A stretch of 64,000 bases of DNA. It comes from Argyresthia goedartella (lineage: Eukaryota; Arthropoda; Insecta; Lepidoptera; Argyresthiidae). This document shows positions 23,501-35,500 of this stretch, one piece after another. A program made the translations under genes and the position numbers. The stretch covers positions 32,169,356 through 32,233,355 of the forward strand of contig OX463815.1 of assembly GCA_949825045.1 (NCBI GenBank). The letters run 5' to 3'. Every line of letters starts with the position of its first letter. The first letter of the stretch is position 1. A model generated the notes under the pieces. It did no database searches, was not told the DNA's origin, and worked only from the letters and a program-made list of their open reading frames with translations.

Positions 23501-26500
23501 GGATCACTGAGGATGAGGTGACTATGTTCTGTGGGGGAAAAGAGAAGGTCAATATCTATCGCTACTTGGTGGTTGGACTCGTAGTTGCAGAGCTGTTCGG
23601 AGGCCCTAATAGGGCAGTTTGAAAACTTCTCGCAGTCGGGTTGGCCACTAGCCCAATGCCCCTCCATCAAGGCGAACTGAGCCAGCGTGGTGGATGGTGG
23701 CTGGCTCTTGCCTCGCAGGAGACATATTGGGCTATATTTACATTTTTACAACAAACATTGGGCCAACCACGATGGGCTACCCCCTTGAGTCCATTGAGGG
23801 ATTATCATATTGAAAGGATCGGGATATGTCAAGAGAATAAAAGGTCTTGGAAGTTCATATATGTGTAACGTCACTGTTTTTGGTTCCCACGTCACAGGGC
23901 ATCTTAGTGTGGGGCCAGAAGCAATGTATGTGAAATATTTATGTTTATATGTTCTTGCTAGGTTAGTGATTTCCAGTCCACTCACCCGAATATAATCTTT
24001 ATCCTGACTATGCGTGAGATTCAAGCCAGCCTGGCGTAGTTCATGTGCAATCAGCTCCAATAACACGCCCTCGGCCACCAGCACATCAGCTCCGTAGAGA
24101 CTGGGCGTGTTCGCACAGGCTGCTGCCAAGTCTTCGGCCAGGCGGACCGCAACGAAAGTGTTAATTGTTAGCTCGCCTGACTCGATTTTGGAGAGCTGTG
24201 GGGAGTGAGGATGTTATGTATGTTAAAAGAAAAGTATTTTGTAAACCGGCCTTATAAGTATATTAACCGGCATATTAGTCAAACCGGAGACCTTTTAAGA
24301 TCTGTCAAAAGGCTTGTTTTAACGCCCGACGAAAAATGAAGGGTGTTATAAGTTTGAAGGTCTGTCTGTCTGTGTGTGTGCGTTTGTGTGTCTATGGTAT
24401 CCTGGCAGCCAAACGGGGGACGTATTTTAATTCGGTTTTCTATAATAGTACTTCGCTGCGATGATTCTTAGGCAGGGTTTTTAAAAATCGGTTCAGAGGT
24501 TCGAAAGTTGTCAGCTTGACATGGAAACAAGTCAGCCAAATTTTTGAATTAAGGTGTAATGTAATGTATTGGGGATGTTTTAAAAGGTTTTTTACTTTAT
24601 AGTTATGATCGTATGTTGATTAAATAATTCACCGACTTAAACTTTAAATGAACCGACTCCAAGTTCAAGCCCTATTTCTTCCTCCCCGGTCAGGATGCGA
24701 ATGAAGTCTGTGTACATGAAAAGTCCTCATCAAAACTTTTGCTGCACGGAACCACAAACCAAAACGTCATCTGTTATATATTTTTTATTATTGTTTTTTT
24801 TTTTCAAAAACCGCTTAAATCACAATTTTATCTCGAAATGGTTTCCCAATTTTGTGGCCTAGATTTTTTTTTTACATGGCCGATTCCTATCAGACCTTCT
24901 TGTTCTGATTACGGTTAATTAATCTCGATTCACACTCACACACTTGTTAATCATTGTCTTCCTAGTGTATCAATTTTCATAAAATTTATTTTTATATATA
25001 TAGGATCACCTCTGAAGTATGATCTACCAATCAAAATAAGAATTATCAAAATCGATTCATGATTGACGGAATAATACAAAAAACGGTCCAGTGCGAGTCT
25101 AACACGCGCACGAAGGGTTCCGTACCACCGTTCAATGGTAGGGATGGTGTGGAGTCAATAGTTGGGATTTTACATAGCAAAAAGTTGTTTACAAAGTTAT
25201 TGGTGCGGCTACTTTCACAAACCATGTACGTAACCAGGTGCATTCATAAGTTTGTATGTGGTATTGAAAGAATTGTTATATCGGAGCCCCCTTAAATCTT
25301 TATTCTGTTTTCTAGTATTTGTTGTTATAGCGGCAATAGAAATACATAATTGAATGTGAAAATTTCATTAATTTATTTATTTATTAATACAGATTAATGC
25401 ACAACATTACATACTATGTCCAATTCGTTGTACACATACAAATATACAAATAACATATATACCCTTCCTTTTAAACCAGATTGAAAAATAACAAATTATG
25501 GTATCGTACATGTTCAATAAAAGTTCAATAAATGTCAACAATAATTATAATAATTCAATAAAAAAAAATCAATACAGTCATTTGGAATTTAAAATAATCA
25601 GTTCATTATACAAATATCCATATAACATATATACCCTTCCATTTAAACCAGATTGAAACATAACAAATTAAAGTATCGTACACAATAAATGTCAACAATA
25701 ATAATAATAATTCAATAATAAAAATGTCATCGCAGTCATTTGGAATTATACTTTAATTACATAACACAACCCTGTCAAACATTCTCCTCGCAGAACCTTC
25801 CACATTCTCGCACAATATGCCTCCATGCATCACCAAACAGATCAGTCAGTGGTGCTGCAGCCAACAGAGCGTTGAGACTGTCCCGCGCCCTCACCAGCGG
25901 AGACTGCTGGCGCGCCACCGTGCGGTGCGCGCCGCCCACTAATAGCCGCTGGTGCCTGCGTGCGCGGAGGTATTTGTCGGGCGAATAAGCGAATAATAAT
26001 AATAACGAATAGCGCGCATACCGTAACGACAAGCGCGACACAGTCACTGTCGCCTCGCAACAATCGACACTCAGTAAGAAGCTGCTCGGTGTTACGTCTG
26101 AGCCCTGAGCTCTAGTGAGTTGTATCCGAGCATACCCAATATACTTATAAGCGGATGGATAAAGGTAAGGATAGTATCCAAATTTCCTCTTATATAGGTA
26201 TCGTAGGAAAGCTTTCTGTAGCGAGCAAAAGTACGTAAGAGCTTTCGTGCGGATTTATCTGTCTGACCATCACGGTTCATGAGATACAGCCTGGTGACAG
26301 ACGGACGGACGAACGGACAGCGGAGGCTTAGTAACGGGGTCCCGCTTGGCACCCTTCAGGTACGGAACCCTAAAAAAGACATTCGAATTGAGAACCTCCT
26401 CCTTTTTGAAGTCGGTCGAAAAACTGAGAGTGAGAATTACGTCACAACATTTTGAGGTCATTTACGTCTTATTTACGAACGATTGCAATATTGGTTTTGC

Positions 26501-29500
26501 ATATAGATGCATATTACTATCAATGCAAGTAGGTTATCTCTAATGTGTCCAACTTCCCCGCTGGGCCCAACTAACGCAGTTATCCACTCCGCCGTCCGTG
26601 CGCTGGGCAAAGTGACTATGGGGATGAATAGAAAAACCGTTTTAGGGACTTTTGAGAGGTTATGGACTCAAATTAAAATTACCTGTTTCCTGAGCTGATA
26701 GAAGGTGGATGTGGTGCAGTTGAACATGTCGGGTTCTTGCCATGTGACCACTTGTGTCTCGTCACACATCCTCGACGCCTTGCCGCTTGAGCCTGCGGGT
26801 AGTCCATCAAAATAAAGGACTGTTCATTGATACACAGGTACATATGCTCATGCCCTTTCCCGGAAGAAGGGTAGGCAGAAACTAATAACCTCATTTTGCT
26901 ACGTTCCTGGCATACATGTTGGTAAGATGTTATTTTTAAATGATGTCACTACAGAGAGGCGAGCATTATTAAAAATTATGAAGTTGTCTCGTTGCCGCTT
27001 CAATATCAAAATCTGTATGACAGACGTTGGATTGACGCAAAGAGTTTCGTAAGTTTCGTAATTTCGTAAAGACTTATATTGCACAAAATAACAATACAAA
27101 TTGGAAACTATTCTACAAAACTAATATACAAAATAGTGCTTATTTCTATCAAGTTTTGTTCCGGGGTATCCGGAGCTATGAGACTGATTTGACTGAAAGA
27201 CTGATTAAACTGATAATAAAACTGTATTGAAATACTGGTAAAACTCTATGGATGAAGTACTGAGCAAATTATAATGAGAACGCGACGCTCGCTTGATGGC
27301 TGTACACGAACTGACCCAAAAAGTAGGTAATTGCCAAAAGTGCAATATTGAACGATAATACAATGCTGATTTTACTATTGTACGTGTTAGCTCGTACATA
27401 TTCCCGGGCGAGAGAAATGGGTTTAGTATAGATGATAAGATGCTGATATGATACATGATGATTTAAGCTTAAATAACTAAAACATTTCATTTTGTTAGTA
27501 GCTTAAGATTAAAATATTCTCACTGATACTGCACTTTTCTACATATAATGTTATCGAAACCATATGTTTATAAAACTAAGAATCTAAATGTCCGTCCGAT
27601 ATTTTAAAAACTGGTCGATTTACTATAGGCGAAGAACTAGTGTCTTTCATTAACACTCGCGCACTTTGATCGTTACTAAAAAGGGTACGCTTTGCTGGTC
27701 CCGGCGCACGCGCACTTATTTTGGTAAATTCACTCAATTCACTGTAATGTTCAGTACACTGTACACTGGTGGATGCTGCCGCTGCGGGCGAAGCCGCGGT
27801 GGCTCCGCTGCGGCCGCGGCGCAAGCAGGCGTGAGTCGACAACTGAAGCGCCGCCACGCCCACACCACGACGATGACTGCTACCAGAGCGAACAATATGT
27901 ATATCGCTGCATAATGATGTATATCATTGTATGATACTCCGACTGCTAGAGGCTCGTTGTTTTTCATTATCTCAATATTCTTTTCGATTTTTTGAAGCTG
28001 TATCTGATTAAATTTTGAATCGACTCTGTCCATTTTGGATGTCGATACATTTGGTAATGATATATTGATAATATGATTTATTTGGGAAATTTCTGGTGCC
28101 TCTATTTTGACGCTCACATTAATCTGTGTAAATTCATGTCTGTGTGAGTATATGAAGAAGTCAGCTGTTTTGATAACGCATCCTTGATCTATTTTGAAGA
28201 ATCCAACGTGAGTCATTGTTAGTGGGGTAATCTGATCGCCACATACAAGTTTCAATTGACACGGCTCGCAACAAAAATAGATATAAGAATTTATTTTGTT
28301 TAGCTCAATCCATTTATTGCTACATGGTCTTGTTATCGTATTACATCTTCTTGTGTTTGGTAATACTTCGCATAAACTTTTATCGTCCTTGATCATACGA
28401 ATCGGCCTCTTGATATGGCATAGAATATGTTCCGGATCTTTATGTAAACAAAACCGTATTTCCTGAATATATATCTCAATGAACGCATCTCGCCGCAGAT
28501 CGACTGCGATGTAATTTGACACTGGGACTACTGTTATCTCTTTATTTTCAATCTGTCGGGGAATCGGGATCACCTTTAAAACTTCGTACGTGTCTTCTCC
28601 AATGAGGGGTATCTTGATTTCAAATATTATAAAGTTGGCTGTAACTCTTGCACGCACTTGTAGCAAGTTATATATCTGTGATAAACTGTCTGTTTTCTTG
28701 ATTGGTAGCGACAAGTCCTTTGGGAGCTGCTCAGAAATCACACCAAGTTCATGTCGTAACTGATCCGGGGTAAGTAAATGGAAATTGAATTTGCCGTTAT
28801 AAATATTGGTCAGTGACCAATGGTCACTGATTCCAGCAGCATCTGATGAATATTTTTTAGATTGAATAAAATATTGTTTGCAATCATTGCGGTTGATAAA
28901 AATCCGCTGATAAGCGATTCATTCTGAACGGCTAAATTTACTTGATAAACTGCATTTTCGATGTCGTTAAGTTTCTTGTTTATTATCTTATGATGCTTGT
29001 CCATCATAACTTCTGTTCGTTTTAGCATATTAAACTCCGCTTCTACTACGGACGTTTGATTTTTCCACAGTGAAGCCAGGTGGTTCTGATTCGTCTTGAT
29101 AAGGTTTATATCACGCTCATATTTTTCCGCAAAATGCTCATCCAAAACGCCGAATAGGCTGTTAGCAATGTATCCTATTCCATTGATAAAGCCGCGGCGC
29201 CGACGACGAAGCGATGTTTTGGTGTTATGATTCATAATAATATCATGATAATATTGAAGTTCAGTGGCCTCATGACGCAGCTGCAATATGATGCCTTCGC
29301 AATGGGACTGCAACTGTATTTTTGTACATATGTTACTCAGGTATGTTATGTACTTTGCCAGTGCCATATTACCTTCTTGATAAGGTTGAGTATCATAATA
29401 GACAACAAGGCGCCAGTCGTCCCGAATTAAATTCATGTTATTAATCCGATCAAAATACAGGCTGTTGTTGTTCTGTAGCGGAGATATATTGTAGGCGCAG

Positions 29501-32500
29501 TTTATAGATGGTACTGCTAAAATCATGAAAAATAGAGTCATGAGTACTGATGATATAACTGAGGATGTCTTTCTGATTCTTGATTTAGGTTTTGTCTCTT
29601 TTGTTTCTTCCTTGTTCTTGCTCTGCATTCTGGCTGACTGGCAGAATAGCAAGTTTTATGACTGGCCTTTTCATGAGGCCACCCTTTGTTTTTAAAGTCA
29701 CAACTCTCACTAAACCATCTCCGCCGGGATGCAGTTGTACTACACGGCCCAAAGCCCATTTTCCGGGGGGAAGGTTTTCGTCCTTGATTATCACTACGTC
29801 ATTTAATTTGATATTGGGGTGAGAATGACGCCACTTGCTACGTGATGAGAGTTGTGATAAATATTCGTCACGCCAACGAATCCAGATATCACTGAATATT
29901 TTCTGAGTCAGATGCCATCTTGTTCTTAGATCTTTCTCGGTATCATAGAGGGTCAAAATGGTACCGCTCGCCAAAAAGTGTGACGGTGTCAAAAAATCTA
30001 GGTCGTCGGGGTCTTCTGTTATTGTGCAGAGTGGGCGTGAATTCAGGCATCCTTCTAGTTGACTTAGAAGTGTGGAAAACTCTTCGAAAGTTAGGTTCTG
30101 ATCGCCTAATACTCTTTTCAGGTGGTGTTTTAGGCTTTTGACTGCAGCCTCCCAGAGCCCCCCTGCTGAGGGCCAAGAGGGTGCGTTGAAGTGCCATTCG
30201 ATGCCCATGCTTGCTATCTCTGCTCGAAATTCTTGATCAAATGTTTCTTGCAATGCTGCTAATTCTTGTTTTAGTACTTTATTGGCCCCTATAAAGTTAG
30301 TACCTTGGTCACTGTATAGATGTCCGGGCTGGCCCCTCCGGGCAGATAGTCTTTTTAATGCAGCCAGAAAGGCCGACGTTGTTAAATCGGAGACCAGCTC
30401 TAGATGTACAGCTTTCGTAGCCATACATACAAACACTGCCACGTACCCCTTCGTGGTCTTGATACCACGGCCCTTGTTAGCTTTGACGTTGACGTGGCCA
30501 GTGTAATCTACGCCGCAGTGATAGAATGGGCGCGATGGGCTGATACGTGCTGATGGTAAGTCTCCCATTAACTGAGGGTGAAGAATGGGGCTGTGCTTTC
30601 TGCATTTCACGCATAAGCGTAGTCGTTTTTTAGTGGCATTGTTGCCACCCAAAAGCCAATATTTCTGTCTGATGAAAGCTGTTGTAATACGTGCCCCACC
30701 ATGATATGTGATTTTGTGGGCCTGGTCGATGATCAGATCTGCTAGTCTTGTGTTGCTTGGGATGATGGCTGGATGTTTCATATCAGGGTTAAGGTTCGCG
30801 TGTCTCAACCTACCCCCGACTCGCAGAATGCCCTTTTCATCTAATATAGGACTTAAACTGACTATTTTGCTTTTACTGCTGACTGCTTTGTTTTCTGATA
30901 AGTTGCTTATTTCATCAAGAAATATTTCCCGTTGGATGCCTTGAATTATTAACAAGTTTGCTCTTCTCAACTCTTGTACTGTCAAATAATCTTGTTCTTC
31001 TTTCTTGCTTGTAAATCTTAGGGCCCATGCTAATATCCTTACTGCTTTATTTAATGAAGACTGCTTTTCCAATAACTGCTTTATCGTATCGCAATCACTT
31101 GATATTTGCGTTACAGTTGCTTGCTTAATTTGCTTGGACTCTTCATTGGTTGTGTATTTCTGTTTGATATCGTTTTCTGGACTGAAAGTAGGTAGCCAAT
31201 CCGGACCTTGCCACCACAACGAGTGTTTCTTTAGCTGTGAAGCAGTGAGGCCTCGGCTGGCGCAATCTGCTGGATTTTCCTTTGACTTGACGTATCTCCA
31301 ACAGCTTGCTGGCATGGCATTCGTAACTTCTTTGACGCGATTGGCAACAAACGGCTTCCATTTATCTGCTTCACCATTCAGCCAACCAAGTACCGCCATC
31401 GAATCGGTCCAACCATAGACTGTTATGACATGGTTGCTTAAGCATGCCTTGATTTTTATCATTAATTTTGACAATAAAACTGTTCCACAAAGTTCTAGTC
31501 GCGGTAATGAGGTGTTCTTGTTGAGTGGAACGACCTTTGTCTTGGCTGCTACTAAACTGACTTTCGTCCCATTTTTCTTGTATAATTTGCAGTAGACGAC
31601 GGCAGCGTACGCCTTAGTACTAGCGTCGCAGTACCCATGGAATTCCACTTGATCTTTCTCATGTGTCTGCAGCCACCTTGGGACTTCACATTGCTGAATT
31701 AACTGTATTTCATTTCTAATTTTGATCCATTCGTCGCAGATATTTTGCGGTACGGACTCGTCCCATTGTACGTTTGCTTTCCATACATCTTGAAACAGTA
31801 TTTTCAGCTTGGTAGTGACTGGGGCGATCCACCCTAGGGGATCAAAAAGCTTCGAAATGTCTGATAAAAGAGACCGCTTGGTTGGTCTTGACGATGATGA
31901 TAGTATTCCTGATTGAAACGTAAATACATCATTTTGTGGATTCCACCCGAGGCCTAAGGCTTTGGTTGACTCCGCTTGCTTGAAGTCAAAACTTTCTGGC
32001 TGCTTCTGATCTGTTTCTACACTTTCTAGCAACTCCGGTGCATTTGATTTCCACTTCCTTAGATTAAAACCTCCTGATTTTAATAGGTTAATCATATCTG
32101 CTTGTAACTGCTTAGCTGTTTCTATAGAGTGTGTACCATGGATCAAGTCATCCATGTAGAATGATTGTTCTAAGACACTCGGTGCTGGACTGCTTTGATA
32201 ATTCCTTCGTTCATCCTGAGCTAACTGTTTTAGCGTCATCATGGCGAGGAATGGGGCGGCTTTTGTGCCGTAGGTCACCGTGGCTAACTGATACTCTCGC
32301 AGACTCTCGTACTGATTGTCTCTCCATATGATCATCTGCAACCTTTGATCTTCAGGATGAACCCATATCTGCCTAAACATTTTCTCTATGTCGGCCGTAA
32401 ATACGTACTTATGTTGCCTCCACTTGATGATGAGGCTCTGTAAATCCTGTTGAAAATTAGGGCCCCTATACATTACGTCATTCAAACTCTCCCCTGATGA

Positions 32501-35500
32501 AGTTTTGTCTGATGCGTTGAAAACCACGCGCAACTTGGTAGTCGTGGAGTCTTCGCGTGTGACGCAATGGTGAGGCAAATAACATTTTAGTAAGCCACCG
32601 TTTTTGCTGGTAGGTACTGTGTCAGCGGGTTTCATATGACCAAGCGATGCATACCCGTCAATGAATAATTTATAATTTTGCGCAATACTCGGCTGTCTTG
32701 AAAGTTTCTGCTCTAACTTGTAATATTGTGCGATCGCTTTTGATTTTGACTGGCCCAATTTTTCTTGATAGTCTGATTTTAACGGCAACCTCACTTCGTA
32801 GTGACCGTCATCCCGTCTTGATGTTGATTGCTGATAATACTCAATGCACTGCTGATCTTCAGAAGATAAATTTGACTCCTCGTATATTTCTTCTATCTCC
32901 CAAAATTTCCGAATACTGTCGATATCATTGAGTACTACATTGCACTGATATGTTTTTGCATTGCCACTCAAAATCCACCCGAGCCGAGTTTGTTGAGCGG
33001 TCGGTAAAGATGGGTTAACATGGCATATCCCACTCATTAATATATTTGAATAAACGTCGGCACCTAGCAAAATGTCCAGAGGGCGACTTTCATTAAATTC
33101 TGGATCGGCCAATTGGATGTGCTCCAGGTATGACCAGTCTGGTTTGGAAATAGTCTGACTTGGTAAATCTTTTATTAGCTGCTTCATAATCAACACATCT
33201 GTTTCGAAAGAGAAGTCGCTAGCAGTTGAAGAGCAGATGATGGTAATCATGCCTTTACAGTTGCTTTCCCGTGCTCCGATTCCCGAAACCCCACCATTGC
33301 ATCTCTTCCTAGGTATCTTCAGGAGCTGAGCAGCATTTTCTGTGATTAGTGAGACCTGGGAACCCTGATCTAAAAGGGCGCGCATCTTGATATACGATCC
33401 ATTTACTGCTTGAACATTGATGAGAGCGGTAGGCAAAAGTACTTCGTAAAGGTCATTCTGCAACGACACGTGTGAACTGCTTCTGTTATTTTTTCCTGCG
33501 CTTGCATTTCCGTTGGAGGCGCTCTTCGCCGCCCCCGCCCAGCGCGACCCGCTTGTACCCGAGCCGTCCGTCGGCGGGTGGGGGGAATGCGCAAACGCCT
33601 CGTGTAACAAACTATTATGGATTTGATTACATTCTCGACAAAGTTTTTCTGAAAGGCATTGATTGTCATGCTTAAAAAGACAATTGGGGCAGAGGTTCAA
33701 TCTCTTCACTGTCTTTAGTCTGTTGAAAGGCGGCAAATCTAGAAACCGTTTACAAAAATAGATTCCATGCTCGTCGCTATTGCACAATGCGCAATGATAT
33801 TTTGCTGACATGTTTTTTGCGCCGTTGACGTTTGATTGCGAAATTGCATTGCTGTTTGTGGTAAATGAATTTTTGTAGTTATTATTATAATTTGATGACT
33901 GATATTTTGCTGTGACTTGATTCTTTTGCGTAGAATTCTCTTGCTTTCTGCGCGATGTTTCTAGAGTCGTAAATTTTAACTCTAAAAATTCCAGGAACTC
34001 TTTCAAAACTGGCAGCTCCCTCGGGTTGTTAACGGACTCTACGTAGTCAGTATACGTCTCTGTATCCAATTTCTGTGACAGGAGATAGACTATAATAGGA
34101 TCCCATGAACTGATATCGATTCCCATATTTTTCATTGCGTTGAGACATTCGAGAGCTGTGTCATGTAGGCGTTTTATTTGAGCGACTGATTTATGTTGCA
34201 TAGCCGGGAGATTCATGATAGTATGCATAAGCGAATTAAAAATTAATTTTTCATTGTTGTAGCGTTGATTTAGTATATCCCAACAAGTGTCATAATTCTC
34301 AGAACTGATGTGCAAGTGCTGTATTAATTTTTCTGCTTCACCCTTCACCTTTGATTTTAGATATTGCATTTTCTGAGCATTTGACATAGAAGGGTTTTTA
34401 TGGATGGTTTCACTGAACAGGTCCTTAAATGAAATCCAACTGTTATAATTCCCGGAGAAAATAGGTAAATCGATTTTAGGGGTAGTTTTCCCGATGTGCG
34501 AAACCGACCACATTTTCTTGTTTATGGCTTTCTTGATAGCCTCGTATTTTCTTTCATAGGTAGTGTAGGCATCTTCATAATCTTTGTTAGAGCCGTTCAA
34601 CTCGCTGTCTAACTCCCAGTGAAACTTGTCGATGGTAGTCCAGCGGGACTGTACGGTGTTAAGAAGATCCTCTAACTCCCACTTTTCTGATACTGCATCA
34701 ATATTAATAGTTGATAGGGTGCGATGAAAGGCCCTGAAGTTGCTCTGTTGTCTCCTCAGCATCTCCTCGGTCTTGCTTGTCGTTGCGCTGGATGCCTGCG
34801 GGCTGGCAGACCCATTCGACGCTGCCGCCGAGACTCCAAACGCCGGAGGCTGGACTACAAAAGTAGCTGGCTTGATAACGGGCGATTCCGATCTTTTTTC
34901 TGAAGCTTGAGACTGAATGTACTCCCTGATGCTCGTATATCTTTCACGCACTGTCTCCCTATCATTAATGATATACTGCTTTACACCTGGTTCCGTGTCC
35001 ATGGCAGACATTTTATTAAAATTGCGTTCATATTCATACCAATGGCTATCCAACACATTTATTTTTTTCTCAAAATAACTCGAAGTTTTTCTCTCCGCGC
35101 CATCCTTTTTGAAATTGGTAAGAACGGACTCGATTGCTTGAGCCAGTTGCTGCTGACCAGCGCTGATTTCGTTGAAAGAAGCCATAATGTAGATATGTAA
35201 AAAGGCAAGATCTTACTTGATCTACTCGTACTACTTGATAACTGCTGAACTGCTAGTTAGGGGCTGGCTGGCACGTCGCCTAGGCCAACGCTGATGATAC
35301 TGCTACTGGGTAGAGAATGAACCGATGATGTTCAATCTCACTCTAATCCTTGATAGTTCTGATGATAACTGCTAGTCCTGATTGTAACTGATAATCACTG
35401 CAACACTTGACAGCACAGTTCCTCTTTGACAGTCACTGCAACACTTGATAGCACAGTTTCTCCTTGATAGTCACTGCAACACTTGATAGCACAGCTCCTC

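Noticed and set aside
25775..26047. The 90-codon minus-strand ORF as a stan exon
   Set aside because: Exons 26683-26792 and 23986-24195 join in phase and match the known FYQLRKQ-L motif order, leaving no room for it, and it ends in a stop.
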